DNA of 64,000 bases from Stereocaulon alpinum (GCA_018257865.1 JAEUBA010000034.1:124001-188000); one strand, 5' to 3'; positions 10,743-22,321 are shown, counted from the stretch's first letter. The notes: generated by a model not told the origin, from the letters alone. Program-made: numbers and translations.

Positions 10743-13042
10743 TCATGCCATCCCATCAAGATTCTCCCTAATATGCTTTGGCAAGAACACCCAAACAGTC
10801 CCAATAATACCCATGGTCGAGCATACAACAATCAAGAACCAATTCAGGGCTTTTTCCTTCACGCCAATCTCCTTCCCAAACAGCTTCAGATGGAATGCTA
10901 GAGGTAATACAATGCAAATGCTGAATGCCATCGCTGAACCCAACAGAGCCATAACAGTATCGAAAGACGGTACCAGAATAGCGAGAACAATGATTACGAC
11001 GACAGTAAGGATTCTGACGCCACACTTCAGGAAGCCGCGAGTGTAGCCTGGAAGGCCGACAAGGCCTGAGGAGTCGGAGACTTGGCGAGGATCAAGGCCA
11101 AAGAACCGTTCGACGGTGTTGTTGATCGGCGCGACACTGTCGTAACGTAAGCAATACGACACGATTGATCATGTTTGGATAGGGTGATATTACTTCAGAG
11201 GAATTTTGGTAAGAGGGATGATTCCAATAAAGACCACAATGCAAATAGAGATTGAGTGAGGGTAGCCTTTTGTCAAAAGAATGTTCGAGGTTACTTCATC
11301 GAGTACTCGTTGACCAAACATTGCAAAGCCAGCAATTGCGATAAGCACATCGAGGGTGTACTGATGCGACTTAGCCAAAATCCTGTCGGATTCTACCAAG
11401 GGAACGTACTGTGAAAATATAGGTGTAGTTGATGGCTCTGGTGTACTTCCATGGATGTCGCATGTCTCTATAGATGTTAGGGAACACACTGTGACCTCCC
11501 CATGGAGCTGCAGATATCAGTAGGTTCCATCAAGCATCACCTTTGACAGACTCACACATCAAAAGACCAAAGCTCAACGGCAGGGTGGACCATCGCTGTG
11601 GGAGCAAACCAGCCATAGGTGCAGGATCCCTAAGCGATCCTGGAAAGTTGGGTTTTATGAGGCCATCAGCGAAGATCAGAGTCACGACTAGGCTTGTATC
11701 AGCTTTTACCCGACTCGAGAAGGACGTGAACTTACTTCCGAGGCAGGCTATTATTCCCAGCACACTTGTAAAGCTCAAGAATCGAAGAGGAACAAAGCTC
11801 AAAGGAACCAGGACAATCCCACCGAAAATCTTCCACGAAACCACGCCCCAACCAGGGATCAAAGCGTCAAAAGTATCACCAAAGAGTACAACAAGGGCCA
11901 CGCATGCTGCAAGGAGCTCAACGGTGAATAGAAAGCCAGTAGCCAGGCTACCTCTGGTACCGAAAGCCTTCCAAGCGATGTCAGCGAAGCCAACAAGCGA
12001 AGTATCAATGTCGAGACATTTGGCAAGGACTCCGGCAGTATATCTTGTCGTCACCGCAGCAAAGAAGAAAAAGAGCATTCCAATGAGCCATCCGGAATAC
12101 TTGAGCCCCATTGGTAGGCTGAGAAGGCCCACGCCAATCAGAACGTTGACTGAATTGAAAACAGTTTGAGGCAGGGTTGATCGGCCTACAACAATCTGCA
12201 CTCTTTGGCCATCTTTCTGCTCTATGACCTTGACCAGCAGGGGCTCCGTTTCTTTGCCAGGAACTTGGTGGCCAGCCAATTGCTGATTGTGGTATAGGTT
12301 CCCAGCGTGCCGCATCGACTGCTCATTCACCCGTGAAGACAGCGATCCGTATATACCCTCAGCATTGGACGCATACGTTGACGCAAGGTATGGCGCTTGA
12401 TCAAGAACATCGTTCGAAGTCTCCCGTCTTGGCTTGTCGCCTTCCTGTGTCCGCTGAGCTTCCTCATCTGGTAGGTGAAAGTTTGACTCGTCTTCAAAGA
12501 CTTCCGAGGAGGTTCCTTCTCTATCGATTTGTTGTCTGAGCAGCGACCTGGTTTCTGCAGGAGATGGAGGCGACGCTGATTTCCTACCAATCTCGTCGTC
12601 CTCCTGGGACAGTACAAATGAAGGCCTTCTTGCAGGTATCTCGGCGAATCCCGCAGCTCGTGACCAGGAGCGAGCGAAATTTTCCAAGCTGTTGACGCCT
12701 CCAACTTGTGTTATAGAATTGATTCGCATGGAGATAGAGGATCTGAGAGCAGGGCAGGACCGGGTCAGCATTATACTAGACGAAACAAAAGTGTGGGGAA
12801 CGGCGTTGGATTGGCTTGCATGAAAGGTACCTTCGATGGCGCAGATCGTGCAAATCGCCGTGTTCTGGCGCATTGTTGCTATCTCTGCGACCAAGATGCA
12901 TTCGACCTGAGGTAGGAGGCGAGGAAGGGGCGTCAAATTGTACACGGCTTGCGAGGGAAGTCTCTGAGCCATGGCCGGATAATCTTCCATACTCGTAGTC
13001 CTCCCAGTTCATGGGCTTCTTAGACGGCGGGCTTGGCATCAC
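10743..13042 (-). CDS. Vacuolar amino acid transporter (AAAP/Avt family)
   Basis: Six exons (13042-12831, 12742-11736, 11687-11556, 11507-11410, 11360-11194, 11136-10743) give about 669 aa. All five introns (48-88 bp) join in frame, and splicing recreates family motifs across each junction, e.g. SPWGGHSVFPNIYRDM. The long cytosolic N-terminus starts with the conserved LSGHGSETSLASRVQFDAPS and holds INSITQVGGVNSLENFARSW. The Aa_trans core begins at VFNSVNVLIGVGLLSLPMGL and includes IFADGLIKPNFPGS, TSNILLTKGYP and PLTKIPLNVAPI, with roughly 10-11 membrane spans. Avt-type carriers move neutral amino acids across the vacuolar membrane, driven by protons; whether this one is an importer or exporter cannot be told. 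It shares a 783-bp divergent promoter region with eRF1. Confidence 0.92.
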
Positions 13043-13825
13043 ATCACTGCCATCCCACGTTCGTAAACCAGTAGCTAGGCTTGGAGATGGAGATGGAGAT
13101 AGGCGAGAAGCTTCGGGGCACGAAAAGCTTCAGGCAGAACAAGGCAAGAGCAAGTACAGTTCCGAGCTTCACTCAAGCTCTTGTTGAAGCTATCAATTGA
13201 TATAAGAGAGGAGGGATCAGATAATTGTTTGGCGGGACAGAGGCCAAGCAGAAGAGATAGAAAGGTTTATGAGACGAGACGAAAGCGCAGATGGTGAGGA
13301 GAAGGGACACAAGTGTGGCAACTGCACAATAAGGCAGAATTCGCAGGTGTATTGTATACCTTACAGAAACTACTTTAGATCCGATTGCGGTGGGGGAGGG
13401 GCACGATAAGGCCCGGCCGATCAACGCTATTGATTGGTGACGAGATGATCGCTTGAGTACGAGTAGTTGAGAAGTACATACCTTCCCGCGATGTATATTA
13501 ATTATTGAAATAGTAGTAGTAGTACTCTTCGAATGGAAAGTATGTTGTTCTCGTCACTCAAAGGGGGAATGAGCCCCAAATCAGCCAAAGCGAGCAGGGT
13601 GACTAAGAGATGACAGCATTATTATTTCGACACACGTGTTTAGAACTAGAACTAGCTTTGCCAAGACCCGTCACCGCTTTAGAGCGCCGAAGATCTTCCA
13701 GTCCCACCACCACCGGCTGGAGAACGCTTCCAGCTTGAATTTTATGAAGACATTAGCATACCTTCCTTTTGAGTACTTGACAATCTACGGACGCTTGGTC
13801 AACACATAGTATACCGTTGCTCACA
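13043..13825. promoter_or_regulatory. Divergent promoter region between AVT and SUP45
   Basis: These 783 bp hold the 5' regions of both genes. A purine-rich GGAGATGGAGATGGAGAT run lies at about 13083-13100, close to the transporter start, and an AGTAGTAGTAGTA run at about 13510-13522. No ORF here is convincing. Confidence 0.5.
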
Positions 13826-15302
13826 ATGAGCGCCCCACAGGCCAACGAAGCCGAGAAGAATATCGAGATATGGAAAGTGAAGAAGCTCATCAAGCGACTT
13901 GAGCAGGCCAGAGGAAATGGAACATCTATGATATCACTCATCATCCGTGAGTCTCACCATGCAGGTACAACAGCTGTGTTCTATGTATACACTGACATGA
14001 TGCTTTCACAGCCCCCAAGGATCAGGTTTCTCGAGCGGCAAGAATGTTGGCTGAAGAATTTGTATGCCCGTAGATTTCCTTGTATCGACATGCTCTGATC
14101 AACATAGGGCACGGCTTCCAATATCAAATCCCGGGTCAACCGTCTGTCGGTTCTCTCAGCCATCACATCCACCCAGCAGCGTCTCAAATTGTACAATAAA
14201 GTCCCACCAAATGGCCTAGTCGTCTACTGCGGAGAAATCATCACTTCAGAAGGGAAAGAGCGGAAAATCAACATTGACTTCGAACCATTCAAGCCCATCA
14301 ACACCTCGCTCTACTTGTGCGATAACAAGTTCCACACGGAAGCCCTCAGCGAACTTCTCGAATCCGACCAGTCCTTCGGATTCATCATCATGGATGGAAA
14401 TGGCGCCCTCTTTGGCACCCTGAGCGGCAACACTAGAGACGTCATCCACAAATTCTCTGTCGACTTGCCCAAGAAGCACGGTCGTGGTGGACAATCAGCT
14501 CTCCGTTTCGCCCGTCTTCGAGAGGAGAAGCGCCACAACTATGTCCGCAAAGTCGCAGAGCTAGCAGTCCAGAACTTCATCTCGCAAGATAAAGTCAACG
14601 TTGCAGGCCTTGTCCTAGCCGGGTCTGCAGATTTCAAGAATGACCTTAACCAATCCGACATGTTCGACAACCGCCTTCAAAGCAAAGTCATCAAGGTCGT
14701 CGACGTTTCCTATGGCGGCGAAAACGGTTTTAATCAGGCTATAGACCTGGCAGCGGAAACATTGAGTAACGTCAAGTTCATCCAAGAGAAACGTCTGATT
14801 AATAAGTACTTTGACGAAATTAATCTCGACAGCGGAAAAGTCTGTTACGGAATCGACGATACGCTAAAAGCCCTTGAGGCCAGCGCTTGCGAGACTCTGA
14901 TCGTCTATGAAAATCTAGAAATCACACGCTGGGTCCTGAAATCTTCGACTGGCTCAGACGTCATTATACATACCCAGAAAGGCCAGGAAGCCAATCGTGA
15001 GATGTTTATGGACAAGGAAACAGGCCAGGAGATGGACCTCGTCGACCAAGGATCTTTCCTCGAGTGGCTTGCTGAGAGCTACAAAGATTTCGGCGCAGCC
15101 TTAGAGTTCGTGTCCGATCGCTCTAGCGAGGGTAACCAGTTCGTAAAGGGGTTTGGTGGTATCGGCGCTTTGCTCCGATACAAGGTCAACTTTGAACAGT
15201 TGGCTGACGTTAGCGATGAAGATGAATTCTATGACGGTAAGCAAAAACACTACCACACAAGACTACTACTTGGCGCTGCGTACTAATGACCTCACAGATT
15301 GA
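13826..15302 (+). CDS. SUP45: Eukaryotic peptide chain release factor 1 (eRF1)
   Basis: eRF1 recognises all three stop codons in the ribosomal A site and, with eRF3, triggers peptide release. Exons are 13826-13946, 14012-14061, 14108-15236 and 15298-15302, encoding 434 aa, the usual length. All diagnostic motifs are present: the decoding motif TASNIKS (recreated just after exon 3 begins), YLCDNKF, and the catalytic GGQ loop in KKHGRGGQSALRFARLREEK. The last intron (donor GTAAGC, branch TACTAAT, acceptor CACAG) leaves a final exon of only 5 nt, so the protein ends in ...EFYDD. Skipping that intron would instead extend the frame to 15286 with an unrelated tail. Codon use looks more uniform than in several neighbours, as expected for a highly expressed gene. 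Confidence 0.97.
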
Positions 15303-16363
15303 CGGTTTGGAAACCTCGCATTGAGCGAGGATGCTGCGCCAGATATCCCGCCGATAGGCAATCTGACGGCACCTCGCCACGACCCTGCAGACGCTTCGGG
15401 AGGCTCACGAGCGTCTGGAATGAGGGTCACGGCTGGTCGAGCCCGCTTGTAAATGCCATTACGAGTGGTTTGTACAAAGGAGAGGTAAGATACGCTACCA
15501 GCACCCCTTCCTACCTGTGAAGTTCTCGGAAACTGACCGTTACAGAAGATGTATGCACTGCAGAGAGGAACAACGAAACCCACGCCGGAGATATTGACAA
15601 GGCAGAACTTACAGTCGCTACTAGGTTGAATCAAGACCAAAGAACGAAAACTCCGCTGCAAGACCTGGTACTTGCACGCCTTCACAGAGCAAGATCGCCT
15701 CGGTTTTTTTCGGTTCACGACATCTATGCTGTAGAATCGAATCAGATAGAATCAATCAATCACTGTCCTTACACAAATCCCATCTTATATACGAACAGAT
15801 AGATGCATGTGCTCATCTCTCCTTATCCGTGCTCATAACGTGAAGCCATTCACTACCATGCCATGGCAATCATAAACCTTCCACCTCATCTACTCTCTCC
15901 TCCCCCACAACGTCTCCTATCACAAATTCTACTCCTTCCAGCTCTTCCCCTCTAACCTATATTCCCAGCCTTATCTTCTGTCACAAATACCGCTCACCCG
16001 GCCCCGTTAGCCACATATCCTACACCAGAAATCGAGCCCGAATGATGTGCCAGCATATGAGCTGTCATGAAGATGGACTATTGAGTATGATATGAATGGG
16101 TTTTGAATTGACTCCTATGTATGTATGTATGTTTGTATGTATGTACTAATGAACATGGAACTCAATCCGTGTGTTCAACCACAAGCACGCAAGAAATGCA
16201 GGAAAGCAACGCTACAGTACTAATCAACAAAGCAAGCAACAAACATCATCCCCTTCATTAACATCGTCCTTCATAATTCCATGCCCCAACGCTCTACCCA
16301 TCCTCCCTCAACATTACCGCGGACCAGCGGATTCCCATGTTTTAGAACCGAGCTTCGCTCAGA
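15303..16363. other. Intergenic between convergent SUP45 and Mg2+ transporter
   Basis: About 1.06 kb with no supported gene. It includes a (TATG)n microsatellite at 16116-16145. A 150-codon minus-strand open frame ending at 15266 has no recognisable domain and overlaps the eRF1 3' end, so it is probably chance. Confidence 0.5.
16116..16145. repeat. (TATG)n microsatellite
   Basis: About seven TATG units with one TTTG interruption, in the 3' region between two convergent genes. Confidence 0.85.
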
Positions 16364-18373
16364 TCAGATAAAGCGATACTTCCTAGCAGCAGCCAAACAC
16401 CCCAAAACAATAACAGCAATAATACCCAAAATGCCAAAAAACCACCCCAACCCTTCACTACTCCTCCCCGGCACTGGCACATTCATTCCGAAAAGACCAC
16501 AGATCAAGTTCAGTGGGACGAGGATCGAAGCCAGCAGCGTGATCTTGCTCAAGACGGCATTAGCACGGTTGCCGGAGGCCAGATAGGCGACGGTTAATTG
16601 GGCTTGGTAGTTTGCGTGGCTGCGCGAGAGCATTTTTTCGAAATGGCCGAGGTTCGACATCATGGTTACGACATGGTCTTGGATGTCGCCTAAGTAGAGG
16701 CCGATGTCGCCGCGGGGGGTTACGGTGTAGGATTCGTTGCAGCGTTTGGCGAAGCCTTTGATTACATCGGCTTTGCCGTTTAGAAGACGCATTAGGGACA
16801 TTACTTTCTTGCGGCATTCGCCGATTTGGCGGAGGATGGGCGTGTAGTCTTCTGTGCGAGCAACGAAGACTTGGTCTTCTAGGACGTCGGTTTCGCGCTC
16901 GATGGTGTGGATTGGTGGGCCGAATGTGTCGACTATGTTATCGATCATGGCGTAGCAGATCCAATCTGCGGTGAGAGCCATGTAGTCGCGTAGCTTGCTG
17001 ATGCGGGCGCGGACGTTGGCTGCGTGGGGGGATTGCTGGTATGTTATGGTGAGTATACCTTCGCGGAAAACGACCATGTAGACATTGACTGGCTGCATGT
17101 AGTCTTCATGAGCCGGATCATCTTGGCGGAAAGAGCGGAAAGAGACGAAGTAGTAGGCTGGAAAAAGTTCGACTTTTTCGCGAGCTTCTTGCGTTTCGAT
17201 ATCTTCGATTGTGAGACGATGAACGCCGAAAGCGCGCTGAAAGACATGCAGTTCTTCCTCCGTCGGATTCAGAATGTCGAGCCACCAAGCCCCGCTGTTC
17301 TCAGGGATCTCGAAAAGATCACGGGAGGTCACGCCGGGGTCGAAGAGGCCGGCGAAGTCGTGAGCGTGTATTGTTGAGGATGCTTCGGAAGAGAAGAAGC
17401 TGTATCGACCTATTTCTGAGAAGCTTGCACGGCGTGAGCGAGGACCTTTGGCACCCAGTGGATCCCCGTCCTTCTCATCAAAACCATTGTGGCCGTGGTA
17501 TATAATCGCGCTGTCATCGTTAGCGCATTCGGATTCGGCTTTGAGTGATCCGGGTGACTGTGTGACGATCTTTGGAATGACAGCGTTGCGTAGGTCGTGG
17601 AGAAAATTTGCTTTGTTATCTTGAGAGCTAAAGCTGGGAGTCGAGTGTAACCCGCGTGGCCTCAGTTTCGAGCTTTGGGCGATGAATTCATCTAGCTCCT
17701 CGAAATCGATGTGATGGGCCTTTGACACATCAGGGGTTGGATAGCAAATGTCCTCTTCAGCTTGGCGCACAGAGGCACGATCGTCTTGAAGGTTGACTTC
17801 GCGGACACTGCCATTATTGAAAGTTGGTCGGCGGCTACGACGGTGAGTGCCTCCTGAGACGGACCGATGTAGACCAAGATCGATATCTGAAGGAGCCTTG
17901 CTGCCAATAGTATCTGCCCTCTCGCGTCGGCGTGGGTCGGCGAATGCATCGACTGAATTTGCGGGTGATGTTGATCGGGAAGATGGAGAAGATTCTCGAG
18001 ATCGGCTTGCCTGGTTATGGCTCCTTTGGACAGCACCATGTCTTGCAACAGCAGGACTTCGTGATTCCTTGCGATCCAGGATGAGTTCTTCTCTTCCACT
18101 CCTATCATCATCGATAATCACTTGCTCAAAGTCCCTTGGGATACAACCTGCTTGGCGAAGCTCCTCGTTGACTTGAAGAAAATCGGACCGGACGCCGTTG
18201 CTAACACCGTGGAAAGGAGGTCGTTCTTCATTCGGACTTTGCGGGCTTTGGGGGCTGTTCAAGGTACCTCCTCGGGGCCTTGTCGAGTTTTGATGACGAT
18301 GATCGTCGAGCTCTGATACAGGTGTGCTGAACCTAGTCTGGGACTGGGACCTCTCCGATCTTGGAGTATCCAT
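16364..18373 (-). CDS. CorA-type Mg2+ transporter (Alr1/Mnr2-like)
   Basis: This is one uninterrupted frame of 669 aa. The N-terminal ~300 residues are Ser/Arg-rich and probably cytosolic. From about residue 340 the CorA fold is visible: FEIPENSGAWWLDILNPTEE, HRLTIEDIETQEAREKVE, a long helical stretch, then two membrane segments near the C-terminus. The first ends in the signature GMN motif (ICGLFGMNVPVPG). A tail of AAARKYRFI follows the second. Yeast relatives are Alr1/Alr2 (plasma membrane) and Mnr2 (vacuole); the sequence does not tell which. The coding strand is C/A-rich at third positions in the body but switches to G/T-rich in the last ~150 bp (see findings). It is convergent with SUP45. 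Confidence 0.92.
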   Translation of the reverse strand: MDTPRSERSQSQTRFSTPVSELDDHRHQNSTRPRGGTLNSPQSPQSPNEERPPFHGVSNGVRSDFLQVNEELRQAGCIPRDFEQVIIDDDRSGREELILDRKESRSPAVARHGAVQRSHNQASRSRESSPSSRSTSPANSVDAFADPRRRERADTIGSKAPSDIDLGLHRSVSGGTHRRSRRPTFNNGSVREVNLQDDRASVRQAEEDICYPTPDVSKAHHIDFEELDEFIAQSSKLRPRGLHSTPSFSSQDNKANFLHDLRNAVIPKIVTQSPGSLKAESECANDDSAIIYHGHNGFDEKDGDPLGAKGPRSRRASFSEIGRYSFFSSEASSTIHAHDFAGLFDPGVTSRDLFEIPENSGAWWLDILNPTEEELHVFQRAFGVHRLTIEDIETQEAREKVELFPAYYFVSFRSFRQDDPAHEDYMQPVNVYMVVFREGILTITYQQSPHAANVRARISKLRDYMALTADWICYAMIDNIVDTFGPPIHTIERETDVLEDQVFVARTEDYTPILRQIGECRKKVMSLMRLLNGKADVIKGFAKRCNESYTVTPRGDIGLYLGDIQDHVVTMMSNLGHFEKMLSRSHANYQAQLTVAYLASGNRANAVLSKITLLASILVPLNLICGLFGMNVPVPGRSSEGLGWFFGILGIIAVIVLGCLAAARKYRFI

Positions 18374-20025
18374 TGTATACAGAGTCTACCAATCTCGATT
18401 GTGAGATTGGAAAGCTTGCGCGTTCACTTCTGAGAGCAGTACTCTTTCTTGTGTGAAGAGGTGGTTGTATGTATATGTGACTAACTCAGGGATCCAGTAT
18501 TCGAAAAAGGCCGCGGGCGCAGAGGACCACGCCCTCCACTCCTCCCTTCCCTTTCGCCAGATTGGATAGACTTATGATGTCAATGTTTCGGCCGTGCAAT
18601 CGCTTCTCTCTCCCTCTTAAGATATAATGTTCTTGCGTGCCAAAATCCAATTATGGTGGCTTGAGGTCAGTCCCAATGAATACCCGAACCCGTGGTCCAA
18701 GCAGAGGGCAGATGAAGGAGAACTGAACGAAGCGAGGCCCCGCCAACTTGATGGTGGTGAGAGAATAGATAGCCAGAATGGTAGTCCTTGGTTTGAAGTA
18801 GGGCACGAAAGACTTTGGGAGCCTTTCGTTGTCGTTTCAGGGAAGAAAGTGCTGAGTCTGGTCGGACAGAAGGGCGGGTCAAACAGGGAGAAGTTGGCTG
18901 GTGTGCAGCGTTTGGGAGGCTTGGAACGAGCTGATATGAGAAGAAAGAGGTTGTTTAGGGCAGTTGGTGTTGAGTAGATAATGTAGGACGGGCAGGTGTG
19001 CTGGTTTAGTCGCCTAGGGGTGGGTGTGGTGGGATAATGAGTCTTTTTCTAGCCGTAGATTTTGCACACTTTGATGATGCTAAGGCGCTAAAAGCTAAAC
19101 CTTATGCAGCAGGGTACATGATCACGTGGCGATTGGATCAGCTCGGCCAGGCCCGAAAATTCTTCGGGTTAACACTTTACACATCGGTGACAATCACGAC
19201 ATGTTTCAAGACGATTTAAGATTGGGCAAAGGTTGTCTACATAGCTGTGATTGATGTGCTTTCCCCTCTACTAGGTACAGAGAAGCTAACAATATGAAGA
19301 ATAAGTACTAGGCCTTTCCTCCATTCTTTTGCTTGCCACCTATCTAGCTTGATTTCGTACACTTTCGAACAGCAACTAGTCAGCTCTGCTAGCCACAACC
19401 TCCATCGCCGCCGCCTTAACAAAATACAGAAGGAAAAACAAAGGAAATTGAGTTGTGCAGATGTGCGGTGGTGCCGTTCCTCAATGAAGCGCCTCGCGAA
19501 CGTCATGGTCGGGTTAGGCATAACTAGACAAATGAAATGCTTGGTTGCAGATGTGCAGTCGAGGTGTTGTTCCATAAAGCGTTCCGCCATTATTGCCAGT
19601 CCCTGTGGCTGGGCCTCGGCCAGTTGAGACAAGACTGGCTCGATTTTCTCTTCTGCAAACAAAAACAAAAAGAAAGTAATTGGCCATTATATCCTAGACG
19701 CCTTCTCCTCTCCGCCCATAGCCTCCACCTCCATTGAGCATGTCGCATGAAGAATCAGGACCGATCAGTGCAGGCCTGCAACTCCGAACGCGCTCGCCAA
19801 AAGATTCGTATAAAATAGTACAGTCCGAAAGCGCCAAGGGTATGAAGAGCGCAAAGCTTACAAAACAATGTCGAATGTATCAGAGAAACGTGTAGGGCCA
19901 TATTCGATGCATGCAAACAATTGGATGGACATTATCGGAAAGTTGCGGCTTCAATCGTTTTCATGCGTTCCAGCGGAACCAATAGTTCGCTGAGCGCTGT
20001 TCGTGAGCAAATATGCCGGTGACGC
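18374..20025. other. Intergenic, 1.65 kb
   Basis: The sequence holds the Mg2+ transporter's 5' region and the 3' region of the next gene. Short open frames occur on both strands (e.g. minus 19668-19237) but none shows a domain, a plausible exon chain or conserved-looking composition. Confidence 0.5.
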
Positions 20026-21411
20026 CTAAGATTGCACTGGAGAAACACCCTCGCCACCGAGTACATTAAGCTTTAAGATTCGTCGTAAATCATCTTCCAT
20101 CAACTTTGCGTTCCCGTTATTTCGGACTGGTGTGGCTTCAGATCCATCAGATGGGATTCGCGGTGAAGGAAAGGAAGAACAAGGAGAGACATAGCCATGT
20201 CGCTGGCTGGACGGGCGGAAATCTGCTGAGGTATATGGGTCGTGTACATGAGAAGAAGTTGGTGTGGCTGGCGGATTCGGACCACGTGGGCATCGAGGAG
20301 AAGTGGGTATCGTTAGTTCTTTGCGAAGGCCGGAGGAAGGGGGACGTTGACCAGCAGAACCGTGATGTGGGAGTGGAGGTCTCGGGGAAAAAAGCATCTG
20401 TTTGAGAGCTTGGGTCTGAGCTTTGCGTTGCTCTTCTTTACGCTCGGCTTCGGTCAGGCTTGAGGATGATGAGACGATTGCCCGATTAGTATGCATGTCG
20501 CGAATGGCGCTTGTGAGTGTTGGGCCGGAGGAGAGCTCTGGGGCTGGGCCATCCATCTCCAAGGGGAACATGACACCAAGTGAACCATCAGTAGGGTGAC
20601 GCGAATGATGTCGCGTGGGGGTTTGTGGCCCAGATGGCGAAGCGCCGAGTCTGGCTTGATCATCGGGACTTTCCGTGCCTGATGCCCTGGTTGGGCGGAT
20701 CTTCTCCTTTGCTTCTCTATCTGCTCGAAAGAAAATGTCGAGCGGAGACTCTTCCCTCGGTCTATGGTTATGGGCGGGCTGCGAGTTCTCCTGAGATGGA
20801 GACCCCTCGCTCCCGGACGTTGTATCCGGTGCCTCTTGCTCCATCATAGTCTTCAGACTACTAGTTTTATCGACGTTGGGAACGGACCTCGAGAAGAACT
20901 TCGGCATCGGCAGTGATGATGCCGCTGGAGAAGCATGGAATGTAGGCCCGGCATAGGCCCTGACGGGTGTTTCATTTGTGCGATTAGGAGTCGTTGACTG
21001 AGATCGAAGGGCAGACATGGGTGTACCATTAGGTGCTGATAATGGCGATGCTGATCCAGACTGCTTCCTGCTTTGAGACTTGGGGTGTCTTCTCTTACTC
21101 TGAGAAATCTCTGGAACTGAGTCGTTGCCTATATGTTGTTTGATGGTAGATCCGTCGTACATAGATCTAGGTCGTGGAGGTGTGTGCGGGGGTAGTTGCA
21201 AATCCACTGCTGAAGCGGGATCTAGCGTACTTTGTTGCTCGCTGCGCTGAAGAATGCGCATTGGCTGGTCTGTTCGCTTATCAGGACTCGTGCCGCTTGA
21301 GAGCTCAGGTTCCGGAGCAGAAGGTATTTGTGAGACTGGAGGGCCAGTAGTTCTTTTTGGACGCCGAGAGCGTCGAGTCGGCTTATGAGGGTGTTCGGCC
21401 TGTGGAGGCAT
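20026..21411 (-). CDS. PNRC/Edc1-like, candidate mRNA decapping activator
   Basis: A single-exon frame of 461 aa, mostly disordered and rich in Ser, Pro, Thr and Arg. The only recognisable element is at about residues 152-170: YAGPTFHASPAASSLPMPKF. This fits the PNRC motif ([YF]AG..F..SP....LP.P.F) found in yeast Edc1/Edc2 and human PNRC2, where it touches the Dcp1 EVH1 domain and stimulates Dcp2. A second short conserved-looking patch, ESPLDIFFRADREAKEKIRP, is near the middle, and a C-terminal helix contains LMEDDLRRILKLNVLGG. The role in decapping is an inference from the motif. Expected location is cytoplasm or P-bodies. Confidence 0.65.
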   Translation of the reverse strand: MPPQAEHPHKPTRRSRRPKRTTGPPVSQIPSAPEPELSSGTSPDKRTDQPMRILQRSEQQSTLDPASAVDLQLPPHTPPRPRSMYDGSTIKQHIGNDSVPEISQSKRRHPKSQSRKQSGSASPLSAPNGTPMSALRSQSTTPNRTNETPVRAYAGPTFHASPAASSLPMPKFFSRSVPNVDKTSSLKTMMEQEAPDTTSGSEGSPSQENSQPAHNHRPREESPLDIFFRADREAKEKIRPTRASGTESPDDQARLGASPSGPQTPTRHHSRHPTDGSLGVMFPLEMDGPAPELSSGPTLTSAIRDMHTNRAIVSSSSSLTEAERKEEQRKAQTQALKQMLFSPRPPLPHHGSAGQRPPSSGLRKELTIPTSPRCPRGPNPPATPTSSHVHDPYTSADFRPSSQRHGYVSPCSSFPSPRIPSDGSEATPVRNNGNAKLMEDDLRRILKLNVLGGEGVSPVQS

Positions 21412-21837
21412 CTTGATGGTGGCTTAAAAATATGCAGCCTTGTCTTAGACGATTTGTAGTACCAAACAAAGAGAAGCAAGAAGAACTGGCGGGAGAAAAG
21501 CAGGCTTGGTGAAAAGATGAGGGAGGATTCGAGCTTTCTGGGGCTCAAGATGTTTAGGAACAAAGTATTGAATGTATTGTGAAGATATGTAGCTGGGGAG
21601 GGCAGATGGATAGGGTAACCAAGCCCGCCGAATGGGAGTTGTTCATGCGATCAGAGCCGGGAAGAATCAGGAGGCTCTATTAATGGTGTGGGTTGCCGAT
21701 GTGAATGACAGAAGGAGGTGTGAGAGGTGTGGAAGTGTCGTGTGGTGTTCATAGTGATGGTAGCAGTGTGTGGGGAGAAGTGGAAGGAAGAAGGTTGATG
21801 CACCGTTGTTGGGCTGGCTGTACCTGAACTGCGCTTC
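21412..21837. other. Intergenic, 5' region of the PNRC-like gene
   Basis: No gene is supported here. The minus-strand frames overlapping this stretch are short and low complexity. Confidence 0.5.
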
Positions 21838-22063
21838 AGGGCAGGCTTGGCAGCTGGAGGCGACAGAAATCTGCCCCTCATTCACTCGAAGCTCGCCTGG
21901 CGCCCGCCGCTTTAGCGCGCGAACTGGGTGAATAGGGGGGTGATGCCTCACCCGGACGAGGTGCTCCATCTCCTACGCTCACCCTCTTACTTACCTTATA
22001 CCCCTGTATAAGAATAAAGAGATAGCTACGCCCTCGCTCGTAATCTAGGAGGCTCTAGAGATA

Positions 22064-22321
22064 GAAGAGTTCACCCCCAGCCGATCAGCCCTCCAGGGCT
22101 GAGGTCAGAATACTTTTACTATCTTTACAGAAATCGACGTTTTAAACCCTTTCTTAATAATAATATATCTAAATATCGCTGACTGACCCTACCACCTCTT
22201 TCCTACCTACTACCGACCCTACTATCGCCTTTTATCAGGGCTTAGGGTATTATCCAGTACTATGTCCAGTAGTCAGCCCTGATCGGTTGGGCAGGGTGAT
22301 CGGTTAGGGGGTGAGCTCTTC
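22064..22321. mobile_element. 258-bp MITE with ~29-bp inverted repeats and TA flanks
   Basis: The left end begins GAAGAGTTCACCCCCAGCCG and the right end, read on the other strand, begins GAAGAGCTCACCCCCTAACC; both continue to CGATCA(G)CCCT. The element is flanked on both sides by TA (22062-22063 and 22322-22323), the target duplication expected for Tc1/mariner-type or related TA-inserting elements. The interior is A/T- and pyrimidine-rich and lacks an ORF. It lies near the left end of the larger candidate element. Confidence 0.7.

Noticed and set aside
10252..10746. 164-codon minus-strand ORF
   Set aside because: It overlaps the transporter stop codon, has no domain and filler-like composition; probably chance.
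14246..14538. Minus-strand ORFs opposite eRF1
   Set aside because: Shadows of the highly conserved plus-strand eRF1 coding sequence.
19237..19668. 143-codon minus-strand ORF
   Set aside because: No domain, no splice partners, and its reverse strand is also open.
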